The notes beneath the pieces were generated by a model. That model was not told the DNA's origin. It did no database searches and worked only from the letters and a program-made list of their open reading frames with translations. Both the position numbers and the translations under genes were made by a program. A stretch of DNA of 32,084 nt from CAWULT01 sp963923455. Its GTDB lineage: Bacteria; Acidobacteriota; Vicinamibacteria; Vicinamibacterales; UBA2999. The stretch is from the NCBI GenBank assembly GCA_963923455.1, contig CAWULT010000045.1:1-32084 (forward strand). The letters run 5' to 3'. Shown piece by piece: positions 8,021 to 17,355 of the stretch. Numbering within the stretch: position 1 is the first letter of the stretch; each line of letters begins with the position of its first letter.

Positions 8021-9334
8021 CTAGTGATGGGCCGCGATCGGCTCGCTGGCCCGCCATGCCGCCGGCAGCGTGCACCGGCCTTCCTTGACGTGCGCCTCGA
8101 ACTCGTGCCGGAAGCGCTTGAGCGTGGTGAGCACCGGCGTCGCCGCCGCGTCCCCGAACGCGCAGAGGGTCTTGCCCGTGATGTTGGTCGCGACGCTGAA
8201 CAGCAGATCGACGTCCTTCATCTGCCCTTCACCCCGTTCGACGCGCATCAGCAGCTTGTGCAGCCAGTCGCCGCCCTCGCGGCACGGCGTGCACTTGCCG
8301 CACGACTCGTGGCGGTAGAAGTGCAGCAGGTTCTGCGCGAGCCAGACCATGCAGACCGTCTCGTCCAGCACGATCAGGCCGGCCGAACCGAGCAGCGACC
8401 CGGCCTTCTGCACGGCGTCGAAGCTGGCCGGCGTGTCGAGGTCCTCGTCGAGCAGCAGCGGCACCGACGAGCCGCCCGGGATGAGCGCCTTGAACGTCCT
8501 CCCGTCCCGCATGCCCTGCGCGTACTGGTCGCCGAAGATCAGCTCGCGCAGCGTCGTGTGCATCGACGCCTCGTAGACGCCCGGGCGCTTCACGTGCCCG
8601 CTGATGCAGTACAGCTTGGGGCCGCCGTTCTTCTCCGGACCGAGCGCCGAGAACCACTCGGCGCCGTTGCGGACGATGAGGGGCACGTTGCAGAGCGTCT
8701 CGACGTTGTTGACGGCGGTCGGACACTGATAGAGCCCCGCGACGGCCGGGAACGGCGGCTTGATGCGGGGTTGCGCGCGCTTGCCCTCGAGCGACTCGAT
8801 GAGCGCGGTCTCCTCCCCCGCCTCGTAGGCGCCGGCGCCGCGGTGCACGAACACGTCACAGTCGAAGCCCGTGCCGAAGATGTTCCGGCCCAGGTAGCCG
8901 GCCTTGTAGGCCTTCTCGATCTCGGCCTCGAGCACCTGCTGCACGTGGTAGAACTCGCCACGGATGTAGATGTAGGCGGTCTTCGCGCCGATGGCGTAGC
9001 ACGCAATCGCGCACCCCTCGATGAGCAGGTGCGGGTTGCGCTCCATCAGCACGTGGTCCTTGAACGTGCCAGGCTCGCTCTCGTCGGCGTTGCAGCAGAT
9101 GTACTTCGGCTTCGGCGTGTCCTTGAGCACGAACTGCCACTTCAGCCCGGTCGGGAAGCCGGCGCCGCCGCGGCCGCGCAGCCCCGATGCCTTCACCTGC
9201 TCGATGACGTCGTTGGGCGCCATCGTCAGGGCCTTGCGCAGGCCTTCGTAGCCGTGCGAGCGCTGCAGGTAGAAGTCCAGCGTGTGGGAATTCGGTTCGC
9301 GAACGAACGGGGTGAGAACGGGTTCGAATGCCAT
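8021..9334 (-). CDS. nuoF: NADH-quinone oxidoreductase subunit F
   Basis: A 437-residue peripheral-arm subunit that binds NADH and FMN and passes electrons to a 4Fe-4S cluster (N3). The NADH-binding glycine-rich loop GLRGRGGAGFPTGLKW is at about residues 51-66, the FMN region GAGAYEAGEETALIESLEG follows, and the cluster ligands are C345, C348, C351 (SCGKCTPC) and C391 (TLCAFGD). The ATG at 9334 gives the standard N-terminus; the longer open frame upstream is antisense-like Arg-rich sequence within nuoE. It lies 17 bases from nuoE. Its normal partner NuoG, which holds NuoEF onto the rest of complex I, is not encoded next to it. Confidence 0.97.
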   Translation of the reverse strand: MAFEPVLTPFVREPNSHTLDFYLQRSHGYEGLRKALTMAPNDVIEQVKASGLRGRGGAGFPTGLKWQFVLKDTPKPKYICCNADESEPGTFKDHVLMERNPHLLIEGCAIACYAIGAKTAYIYIRGEFYHVQQVLEAEIEKAYKAGYLGRNIFGTGFDCDVFVHRGAGAYEAGEETALIESLEGKRAQPRIKPPFPAVAGLYQCPTAVNNVETLCNVPLIVRNGAEWFSALGPEKNGGPKLYCISGHVKRPGVYEASMHTTLRELIFGDQYAQGMRDGRTFKALIPGGSSVPLLLDEDLDTPASFDAVQKAGSLLGSAGLIVLDETVCMVWLAQNLLHFYRHESCGKCTPCREGGDWLHKLLMRVERGEGQMKDVDLLFSVATNITGKTLCAFGDAAATPVLTTLKRFRHEFEAHVKEGRCTLPAAWRASEPIAAHH

Positions 9335-9351
9335 GGCCGTCTGCTCTGCCC

Positions 9352-9963
9352 CTACTTCTGCTTTTCCACGTGCAGGTGGCACCCGGTGAACGACGCGGGG
9401 CCGTGCGCGCGCAGGTTGTCGATGAACGTCGACACCTCCTCGGGCGACAGCCGCTCGTGCCAGTCGTCGTTGACCATCACGACCGGGGCGCGGTCGCAGG
9501 CGCCGAGGCACTCCACTTCCATCAGCGTGAACATGCCGTCGGACGTCGTCCCACCCGGGGCGACGCCCAGCTTCTTCGCCAGTTCCTCGGTGACGCGCTC
9601 GGCGCCGATGAGGGCGCACGAGAGCGTCCGGCACACGTTGAGCACGTACTTCCCGACCGGCTTCGTGTAGAACATCGTGTAGTAGGTCACGACGTCCTCG
9701 ACCTCGGCGCGGGTGCACCGGATCTGCTCCGCCACGTGCCGCATCGCGGCGCCCGTCAGGTGGCCGCCGTTCTGGGCCTGGGCGAGATACAGCGCGTAGA
9801 TGATCGCGGACTTGCGCTGGTCGGGCGGGTAGTGCGCGACGCGCTCGTCGAACTTCGCCTGGTTCTCCGGCGTGAAGGCGAACGTCTCGCCGTCCTCGGC
9901 CAGCTTCCGTTCCGACTTGTGGAACCTGGCCGGCGCGTACTCCATCTGTGGATGAAAGCTCAC
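9352..9963 (-). CDS. nuoE: NADH-quinone oxidoreductase subunit E
   Basis: A 203-residue thioredoxin-like 2Fe-2S subunit (cluster N1a) that pairs with NuoF. The four ligands are in the usual C-x4-C and C-x3-C pairs: CRTLSC (C111, C116) and CLGAC (C152, C156). I chose the GTG at 9963 because it overlaps the nuoD stop as GTGA and has GGGAG ten bases upstream. An ATG six codons later (9945) would give 197 residues and has no clear binding site; both are possible. The helical N-terminal part (YPPDQRKSAIIYALYLAQ) is typical of the family. Confidence 0.96.
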   Translation of the reverse strand: MSFHPQMEYAPARFHKSERKLAEDGETFAFTPENQAKFDERVAHYPPDQRKSAIIYALYLAQAQNGGHLTGAAMRHVAEQIRCTRAEVEDVVTYYTMFYTKPVGKYVLNVCRTLSCALIGAERVTEELAKKLGVAPGGTTSDGMFTLMEVECLGACDRAPVVMVNDDWHERLSPEEVSTFIDNLRAHGPASFTGCHLHVEKQK

Positions 9964-11141
9964 CGGTCGCAATCTCCCATGACGACGTCGGTCGACCCGA
10001 TCACGGCGACGACGTCCGCGATCAACCCACCCTGGACCACGCTCGGCAGCGCCTGGATGGCCATGAACGACGGCGGGCGCATCTTGATCCGCCACGGCCG
10101 GTTGGTGCCGTCCGAGACGATGTAGACGCCGTGTTCGCCGCGCGGCCCCTCGATCGGCACGTAGGCCTCGCCCGCCGGCACCGTGAAGCCCTGCGAGTAG
10201 ATCAGGAAGTGCTGGATGAGCGCCTCCATCTCCGAGTAGACCTTGTCCTTCGGCGGCGGCACGACGCGGGTGTCGTCGCAGGCCCAGACCCCGGTCGGCG
10301 AGATCCGTTCGAGCGCCTGGCGCGCAATCTTCACGCTCTCCCGCATCTCGGCGACCCGGACGCGGTACCGGGCGTAGACGTCGCCCTCGGTCGCCGTCGG
10401 CACCTTGAAGTCGTAGGTCTCGTAGCCCAGGTACGGGAAGTACCTGCGGACGTCGTAGTCGAGCCCCGCCGCGCGCGCGATCGGCCCCACCAGGCCCCAC
10501 TGCAGCGCGTCTTCCCGGGTGATGACGCCGACGCCCTCGGTTCGGCGGCGGAACACGTCGTTCTTGGTCAGCAGGCCCTCGAACTCGTCGATCTTGCCCG
10601 GGAACCGGTCGAGGAACTCGGTGACCTGCTGGTGGAACCCGCGCGGCAGGTCCTCGCGCAGGCCGCCGATGCGGATGTAGCTCGGGAAGAACCGGAACCC
10701 GGCGATCAGCTCGTTGATGTTCAGCAGCAGCTCGCGCTCGCGCACGGCGTAGAACAGCATCGAGACGGCCCCGATTTCCATGCCGTGCGTGCCGATCCAG
10801 ATCAGGTGGCTGGACAGGCGCTGCAGCTCGGCGATGAGCACGCGGATGTCCCTGACCCGCTGCGGCATCTCCAGACCCAGGAGCTTCTCGACGCTGAGCG
10901 CGTAGGACAGGCTGTTCGACTGGGCGCCCAGGTAATCCATGCGCTCGACGAGCGGAATCACCTGCTGCCACTTCTTCTGTTCGGCGGTCTTCTCGATGCC
11001 GGTGTGCAGGTAGCCGATCGTCGGAATGACGTTCTGCACGACCTCACCATCGAGCTCCATCACCAGCCGCAGCACGCCGTGCGTGCTGGGGTGCTGGGGC
11101 CCCATGTTGACCGTCATCGTCTCGGTGCGAATCTCTGCCAT
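9960..11141 (-). CDS. nuoD: NADH-quinone oxidoreductase subunit D
   Basis: A 393-residue 49-kDa-type subunit that forms the quinone-reduction pocket with NuoB. The family start is clear: MGPQHPSTHGVLRL, with the conserved histidine of the quinone site near residue 20, and MDYLGAQSNSLSYALSVEKL with the conserved tyrosine. WACDDTRVVPPP and RPWRIKMRPPSFMAI mark the C-terminal half. Nickel ligands of the ancestral hydrogenase are absent, as expected for complex I. ATG start; it ends by overlapping nuoE. NuoC and NuoD are separate genes here, not fused. Confidence 0.97.
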   Translation of the reverse strand: MAEIRTETMTVNMGPQHPSTHGVLRLVMELDGEVVQNVIPTIGYLHTGIEKTAEQKKWQQVIPLVERMDYLGAQSNSLSYALSVEKLLGLEMPQRVRDIRVLIAELQRLSSHLIWIGTHGMEIGAVSMLFYAVRERELLLNINELIAGFRFFPSYIRIGGLREDLPRGFHQQVTEFLDRFPGKIDEFEGLLTKNDVFRRRTEGVGVITREDALQWGLVGPIARAAGLDYDVRRYFPYLGYETYDFKVPTATEGDVYARYRVRVAEMRESVKIARQALERISPTGVWACDDTRVVPPPKDKVYSEMEALIQHFLIYSQGFTVPAGEAYVPIEGPRGEHGVYIVSDGTNRPWRIKMRPPSFMAIQALPSVVQGGLIADVVAVIGSTDVVMGDCDR

Positions 11142-11171
11142 GCGTCGTCGCGTGCGGGCTGGAGGAATCGT

Positions 11172-11720
11172 CTACTGGGGGCGCGTCCGCTTGACGCGGT
11201 CGCGCTCGAGGTTGGCCCGGAACTGCTCCTCGGTGACCCCGAGCGGCGAGTAGGTCTGCGCCGCCTTGTCGATCTGCACCGGGTAGTCCTTGCGCGCCGG
11301 GTGCCCCTCCCAGTCCTCGGGCGTCAGCAGGCGCCGCAGGTCGGGGTGCCCGTCGAACACGATGCCGAACATGTCCCAGACTTCGCGCTCGGGCCAGCCG
11401 GCGCCCTTCCAGACGCCCTGGATGGTCGGCACGGCCTCCCCATCGTCCACGCGCACCTTGACGCGGAGCCGCTGGCGGTTGCGCACCGACAGCAGGTGGT
11501 ACACGACCTCGAACCGGGGCTGCCGGGGCAGATAGTCGGCGGCCGTCACCTCGATGAGGACCTCGAAGTCCAGGGCCGACACGTCGCGCAGAGCCTGGCA
11601 GACGGGAACGATACTGGCCGCCGGCACGTAGATCGTCGCGAAGTCGACGCTCGGGGCGGCCTCGAGCGCCACGCCGGGCACGTGCGGGGACAAGGTCTCG
11701 ATGATCGCGGTCGCATCCAT
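11172..11720 (-). CDS. nuoC: NADH-quinone oxidoreductase subunit C
   Basis: A 182-residue 30-kDa-type peripheral subunit that packs against NuoD. The family signature is intact: WPEREVWDMFGIVFDGHPDL followed by RRLLTPEDWEGHPARKDYP (about residues 125-160). The N-terminal half is the usual poorly conserved alpha-beta domain. The C-terminal 25 residues are charged and probably disordered. ATG start at 11720, nine bases after the nuoB stop; 30 bases separate it from nuoD. Confidence 0.97.
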   Translation of the reverse strand: MDATAIIETLSPHVPGVALEAAPSVDFATIYVPAASIVPVCQALRDVSALDFEVLIEVTAADYLPRQPRFEVVYHLLSVRNRQRLRVKVRVDDGEAVPTIQGVWKGAGWPEREVWDMFGIVFDGHPDLRRLLTPEDWEGHPARKDYPVQIDKAAQTYSPLGVTEEQFRANLERDRVKRTRPQ

Positions 11721-11729
11721 CGGGCGTGA

Positions 11730-12212
<483 letters not shown>

Positions 12213-12245
12213 GCGTGCGCCCCTCGGAAGTGTGTGCCCTCATGA

Positions 12246-12650
12246 TCACGCCGCCCGCTGCGCCTGCGCGCGCGGCCGCCGCGACACCGCCGGGCCCCAG
12301 TCGAGCACGCCCTTGCGCCAGACGTAGATGAATCCGACGGACAGGATCAGGAAGAACGTGACGATCTGCACCAGCCCGGCCCACCCGAGGTCGCGCAGCG
12401 CCATCGCCCAGGGATAGAGGAACGCCACCTCGATGTCGAACAGCAGGAAGATCATCGCCACGAGGTAGAACTTGACGGAATGGCGCTCGCGGGCGTCGCC
12501 CACGGCGGGCATGCCGCACTCGTACGGGGCGAGCTTCTCCGGGGTGGGATTTTTCGGCCCGAGCAGCAGCGACAGACCGATCATGGTCCCGGCGAAGCCG
12601 ACACCCAGGACAATCATGATGACTACGCCGAACCAGCCGTCAAGCGCCAT
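12246..12650 (-). CDS. nuoA: NADH-quinone oxidoreductase subunit A
   Basis: A 134-residue, three-helix membrane subunit (ND3 homologue). The signature loop between helices 1 and 2 is present, KLAPYECGMPAVGDARERHS, with the cysteine that reports the active/deactive state in mitochondrial enzymes, and helix 2 has FLLFDIEVAFLYPWA with its conserved acidic pair. It is the first gene of the operon, ATG at 12650, with a sigma-70-like promoter about 64-92 bases upstream. The C-terminal tail (about 15 residues) is Arg/Ala-rich and slightly longer than usual. Confidence 0.97.
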   Translation of the reverse strand: MALDGWFGVVIMIVLGVGFAGTMIGLSLLLGPKNPTPEKLAPYECGMPAVGDARERHSVKFYLVAMIFLLFDIEVAFLYPWAMALRDLGWAGLVQIVTFFLILSVGFIYVWRKGVLDWGPAVSRRPRAQAQRAA

Positions 12651-12713
12651 CGGTCTACGAGGCCTCTGCCTGAATGGAGAGTGATGCTTGTGAAGAGTTT
12701 CGCAAACCTGCTC

Positions 12714-12742
12714 ATGCTATTAGACGAAGCGTGAAAGGTCAA
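12714..12742 (-). promoter_or_regulatory. Sigma-70-type promoter for the nuo operon
   Basis: On the minus strand TTGACC (12742-12737) and TAGCAT (12719-12714) are separated by exactly 17 bases, matching five of six and four of six consensus bases. The predicted start would lie near 12707, giving a leader of about 57 bases before the nuoA ATG. It is the only convincing promoter for the twelve nuo genes. Its -35 end abuts the GTG start of the divergent lhr gene at 12745. Confidence 0.6.
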
Positions 12743-12744
12743 TT

Positions 12745-15700
12745 GTGACGCGGCCCTCCCAGGCGCTCGACTCGTTCCATCCGGCGGTCCGTGCGTGGTT
12801 CCTCGGCTCGTTTCCGTCGGCCACCCGCCCGCAGGCGCTGGGCTGGCCGGCCATCGCCCGGGGCGAGTCGACGCTGATCCTCGCGCCGACCGGCAGCGGC
12901 AAGACCCTCACGGCCTTCCTCTGGTGCCTCAACCGGCTGCTGTTCGACCCGCCTCCGCCCCCCAAGGCCCGCTGCCGGGTCCTGTACGTCTCGCCGCTCA
13001 AGGCCCTGGCGGTCGACGTCGAACGCAACCTCCGGGCCCCGCTCGTCGGCATCGCCAACATGGCGCGGGACCAGGGCGTGCCGTTCCTGGCGCCCGAGAT
13101 CGCGATCCGGACGGGCGACACGCCGGCGCGGGATCGCGCCCGCTTCCTGCGACACCCCGCCGACATCCTGATCACGACGCCCGAGTCGCTGTTCCTGCTG
13201 CTGACCTCCCAGGCCCGCGAGCGCCTGGCGTCGGTCGACACGGTCATCGTCGACGAGATCCACGCACTGGTGCCGGGCAAGCGCGGGGCGCATCTGGCGC
13301 TGTCCCTGGAACGGCTCGAGGCGCTTCGGCCCGTCGAGGCCCCGCCGCTCCAGCGCATCGGCCTGTCCGCGACCCAGCGCCCGCTGGACGAGGTGGCCCG
13401 CTACCTCGGCGGCGCGCAGGCTCGCCCGGGCGGACGGCCGCGCCGCAAGGGCGCGCCGCGCACGAGACCGCCGATGCCCCTCGACGAGGTCGAGGCCGAA
13501 CTGCAGGACGAGTTCACCGACGACCGTCATCCGGCCGCCTACCGGACGGTCACCGTGGTCGATGCGTCCGAGCGAAAACCCCTCGCACTGCGAGTCGAAG
13601 TGCCGGTCGAGGACATGTCGCAGATCGGCACGCCGATCGACCTGCCGAGTGGCCCGGCGGCCCGGGGGCCCGTACGCGCCTCGATCTGGGCATCGATCCA
13701 TCCACGGCTCCTCGAGCTGGTGCAGGCCCACCAGTCCACCCTGATCTTCGTCAACAGCCGTCGCCTGGCGGAACGGCTGGCGGGCGCACTGAACGAGCTG
13801 GCAGGCGAGCCCCTGGTTCGATCGCACCACGGGTCGCTGGCGCGCGAGGCCAGGAAGGAGGTGGAGGACCTGCTGAAGGCGGGCCGGATCCGCGCGCTCG
13901 TCGCCACGTCGTCCCTCGAACTCGGCATCGACATGGGGGCCATCGATCTGGTCGTCCAGATCGAAGCGCCGCCCTCGGTCGCGAGTGGCCTCCAGCGGAT
14001 CGGCCGCGCGGGCCACCGCGCCGGCGCCCTGAGCGAAGGCGTGATCTTCCCGAAGTTCCGGGGCGACCTGGTTGCCTGCGCGACGGTCGCGCGGGCCATG
14101 CGGGACGGGCGCGTCGAGAGCACCCGGTACCCCCGCAATCCCCTGGACGTGCTGGCCCAACAGGTCGTCGCGGCCGTCGGGCTCGAACCGTGGGACGTGG
14201 ACGCGCTCTACGCCCTCGTGCGGCGCGCAGCCCCGTTCGCGGACCTGAGCCGCGGCATGTTCGAGGGCGTGCTCGACATGCTGTCTGGGCGCTACCCGTC
14301 GGACGAGTTCGCGGAACTGCGCCCGCGGCTGACCTGGGACCGGCTGCGCGGTACGCTGACGGGCCGCGAGGGCGCGCTGCGGGTCGCCATCGCGAACGCC
14401 GGCACCATCCCCGACCGAGGGCTGTACGGCGTCTTCCTGGCCGGCGCCGACAAGCCGGTGCGCGTCGGCGAACTCGACGAGGAGATGGTCTTCGAGACGG
14501 AGGTCGGCGAAACCTTCACGCTGGGCGCCTCGACCTGGCGCATCGAGGACATCACGCACGACCGGGTGCTGGTGACGCCGGCGCCCGGCGAACCGGGCAA
14601 GATGCCGTTCTGGCACGGCGACCAGGCGGGCCGCCCGGCCGAACTCGGCCTGGCCATCGGCTCGCTCGTCCGCCACCTGCGGGCGATGCCCCGGACGGCC
14701 GCGATCGAGCGGCTCGTCCGTGACCACGATCTCGACCGCACCGCGGCCGGGAACCTCCTGCAGTACCTCGCCGACCAGGCCGAGGCCGGCGGCGTGCCCG
14801 ACGACCGGACGATCGTCATCGAGCGATGCACCGACGAGCTCGGCGACTGGCGCGTCTGCCTGCTCTCCCCGCTCGGCAGCCGCGTGCACGCCCCGTGGGC
14901 GATGGCGGTGACGGCCCACGTGCGGCACCAGCTCGGCATCGAGGTCGAGGTCATGTGGGGCGACGAGGGCTTCGTCGTCCGCTTCCCCGACACCGAGCGG
15001 CCGCCGGATCCACGGCTGCTGCTCCCCGAGGCCGACGACGTGGACGCGCTCGTGCTCCGGCAGCTCGGCTCCACCTCGCTCTTCGCGGCCCGGTTCCGGG
15101 AGACGGCCGCGCGCGCACTGCTGCTACCCCGCAGGCGGCCGGGCGCGCGCACGCCGCTGTGGCGGCAGCGCAAGCGGGCGTCGGATCTGCTGGCCGTGGC
15201 GTCACGCTTCGGGTCGTTTCCGGCGCTGCTCGAGACGTACCGGGAGGTCCTGCGCGACCACTTCGACATGCCCGCGCTCGTCGAGACGCTGCGCAAGGTC
15301 GACACGCGGGCGGTCGCCGTGACCACGCTCGACTCGAAGAGCCCGTCGCCGTTTGCGGCCTCGCTGCTCTTCAACTACGTGGCCAACTACATCTACGACG
15401 GCGACGCGCCGCTGGCCGAGCGGCGCGCGCACGCGCTGTCGGTGGACCAGGCGCAGCTGCGGGAGCTGGTCGGCGACGCCGAGCTGCGCGACCTCCTCGA
15501 TCCCGACGCCGTGGCCGCGGTCGAGCGGCAGCTGCAACACCTCGACGACCCGCACCGGGCCCGGACACCCGACGGCGTGCACGATCTGCTCATCCACATC
15601 GGCGATCTCACGGCCGCCGAGGCAGCAGCCCGCGCGGCCGTCGACGTCGCGCCCGCGCTCGACGCGCTCGCCCGCGCCCGACGCATCGTCGTCCTGCCGA

Positions 15701-17352
15701 TCGCGGGCGAGCCCCGCTACGTGGCCGTCGAGGACGTGGCCCGCTACCGTGATGCCCTCGGCGTGCCGCTGCCGCCGGGCCTGCCGGAGGCTCTGCTCGA
15801 GCCGGTGCGCGACCCGGCGGGCGACCTGGCCCTGCGCTACGCCCGCGCGCATGGACCGTTCACCGCGCGCGACGTGGCCGCGCGCTACGGGCTGGGCGTG
15901 TCGATGGTCGAAGGCCTGCTGCTGCGGCTGACCGAGGCCGGCCGCCTGCTCGAAGGCGAGTTCCGGCCGGGCGGCACCGAGCGGGAGTGGGTCGATCCAC
16001 AGGTCCTGCGAAGCCTGCGGCGGCGCTCGCTCGCGCGGCTGCGCCGCGAGGTGGAGGCCGTCGACGGGGACGCCTTCGGCCGCTTCACGGTGGCCTGGCA
16101 CGGCATCGGCACGCGCCGCCGCGGACTGGAGGCGCTGCTCGATGCCGTCGAGCAGCTCCAGGGCGCCCCCATTCCCGCGTCGGTCCTGGAACGCGACGTG
16201 CTCCCCGCGCGCGTCGACGGCTACGACCCCTCGATGCTGGACACGCTGATGGCGGCTGGCGAGGTCGTGTGGGTGGGCCTGGACCGGGTCGGCGAGCGTG
16301 ACGGCCGCATCGCCCTCTACCTGACCGAACAGGTGGCGCGCCTGCGCCCGCCGATCGCGGAGACCGCGCCCCTCGACGGACGGCCGGCGCGAATCGCCGA
16401 CTACCTGCGCCATCACGGCGCGTCGTTCTTCTCCGCGATCCGTCAGGGCACCGGCGAGGGCTTCCCTCAGGACACCGTCGACGCGCTGTGGGCGCTCGTG
16501 TGGCAGGGCGTGGTCACCAACGACACGCTGCACCCGCTGCGCGCCTATGTCAGGACGGAGCCCTCCCGCACCGCACGCCGGCAGTCCGGTACGTTCCGGT
16601 CGCGCCGCGAGGCGCCGCGCGCGGCCGAGGGCCGCTGGACGCTCGTCGAAACGGCGCAGGCGTCGAAGGGGGCGACGACCGCGTGGAGCGCCGCGCTGGC
16701 ACGCCAGCTGCTCGCCCGCCACGGCGTGGTCACGCGCGAGGTCGCCGCCGCCGAAGGGCTTCCTGGCGGATTCTCGGCCGTCTATCCGGCGCTGACCGCG
16801 ATGGAGGAAGCCGGGCGCATCCGGCGCGGCTACTTCGTCGCCGGACTCGGCGGCGCCCAGTTCGCGCTGCCGGCCGCAGTCGATCTCCTGCGCTCGTTCC
16901 GAGAGCCCCCGGACACCCCTCAGGCCGTCGTCATGGCGGCCACCGACCCGGCCAACCCGTACGGCCACGTGCTCGCCTGGCCGCCGATCGACGGAGCCGG
17001 TGATGACACGTCGGCCGGCGTACGTGGTGCCACGCGGACCTCGGGAGCGCTGGCGGTGCTCGTCGACGGCCGCGCGGCGGGCTACCTGCGCAGGGGCGGG
17101 GAGGAGTTGCTGCTCATGCCGCCCGCGGACGAGCCGCGACGCACGCAGCTCGTCCGCACCGTCGCCCGCGCGCTGCGCGCGCTCGTCTCGGAGCGCACCG
17201 ACGGCCCGCGCGGCCTGTCGCTGACGGCGCTCAACGGCGTCGCGGCTCCGGCGCATCCGCTCGCGCCGCTCTTCGTGCAGGAAGGGTTCCTCGCGTCGGC
17301 GTCGGGACTGCAGGTCCGGCCCGCACCGCGCGCCCCCTTCCCCGCCGGCTGA
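12745..17352 (+). CDS. lhr: Lhr-family superfamily 2 DNA helicase, full length
   Basis: A 1535-residue ATP-dependent helicase close in length to E. coli and mycobacterial Lhr. Domains in order: RecA-like domain 1 with the Walker A motif APTGSGKT (about 47-55) and Walker B DEIH at 170-173; a charged Arg/Pro-rich insertion (about 228-262); RecA-like domain 2 with IFVNSRRLAERL, SSLELGIDMG and QRIGRAGHR; the winged-helix and DEAD/H-associated core to about residue 870; then a long Lhr C-terminal domain. The family translocates 3'-5' on single-stranded DNA and unwinds RNA:DNA hybrids, with a role in DNA repair. Start is GTG with AAAGG six bases upstream. The stop is 3 bases before the glycosylase gene, so the two are surely cotranscribed. 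Confidence 0.95.
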   Translation: MTRPSQALDSFHPAVRAWFLGSFPSATRPQALGWPAIARGESTLILAPTGSGKTLTAFLWCLNRLLFDPPPPPKARCRVLYVSPLKALAVDVERNLRAPLVGIANMARDQGVPFLAPEIAIRTGDTPARDRARFLRHPADILITTPESLFLLLTSQARERLASVDTVIVDEIHALVPGKRGAHLALSLERLEALRPVEAPPLQRIGLSATQRPLDEVARYLGGAQARPGGRPRRKGAPRTRPPMPLDEVEAELQDEFTDDRHPAAYRTVTVVDASERKPLALRVEVPVEDMSQIGTPIDLPSGPAARGPVRASIWASIHPRLLELVQAHQSTLIFVNSRRLAERLAGALNELAGEPLVRSHHGSLAREARKEVEDLLKAGRIRALVATSSLELGIDMGAIDLVVQIEAPPSVASGLQRIGRAGHRAGALSEGVIFPKFRGDLVACATVARAMRDGRVESTRYPRNPLDVLAQQVVAAVGLEPWDVDALYALVRRAAPFADLSRGMFEGVLDMLSGRYPSDEFAELRPRLTWDRLRGTLTGREGALRVAIANAGTIPDRGLYGVFLAGADKPVRVGELDEEMVFETEVGETFTLGASTWRIEDITHDRVLVTPAPGEPGKMPFWHGDQAGRPAELGLAIGSLVRHLRAMPRTAAIERLVRDHDLDRTAAGNLLQYLADQAEAGGVPDDRTIVIERCTDELGDWRVCLLSPLGSRVHAPWAMAVTAHVRHQLGIEVEVMWGDEGFVVRFPDTERPPDPRLLLPEADDVDALVLRQLGSTSLFAARFRETAARALLLPRRRPGARTPLWRQRKRASDLLAVASRFGSFPALLETYREVLRDHFDMPALVETLRKVDTRAVAVTTLDSKSPSPFAASLLFNYVANYIYDGDAPLAERRAHALSVDQAQLRELVGDAELRDLLDPDAVAAVERQLQHLDDPHRARTPDGVHDLLIHIGDLTAAEAAARAAVDVAPALDALARARRIVVLPIAGEPRYVAVEDVARYRDALGVPLPPGLPEALLEPVRDPAGDLALRYARAHGPFTARDVAARYGLGVSMVEGLLLRLTEAGRLLEGEFRPGGTEREWVDPQVLRSLRRRSLARLRREVEAVDGDAFGRFTVAWHGIGTRRRGLEALLDAVEQLQGAPIPASVLERDVLPARVDGYDPSMLDTLMAAGEVVWVGLDRVGERDGRIALYLTEQVARLRPPIAETAPLDGRPARIADYLRHHGASFFSAIRQGTGEGFPQDTVDALWALVWQGVVTNDTLHPLRAYVRTEPSRTARRQSGTFRSRREAPRAAEGRWTLVETAQASKGATTAWSAALARQLLARHGVVTREVAAAEGLPGGFSAVYPALTAMEEAGRIRRGYFVAGLGGAQFALPAAVDLLRSFREPPDTPQAVVMAATDPANPYGHVLAWPPIDGAGDDTSAGVRGATRTSGALAVLVDGRAAGYLRRGGEELLLMPPADEPRRTQLVRTVARALRALVSERTDGPRGLSLTALNGVAAPAHPLAPLFVQEGFLASASGLQVRPAPRAPFPAG

Positions 17353-17355
17353 CCC

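Noticed and set aside
12739..14928. A 729-codon minus-strand open frame opposite the lhr helicase domain
   Set aside because: Same low-complexity composition and no recognisable motif; the plus strand carries every helicase motif.
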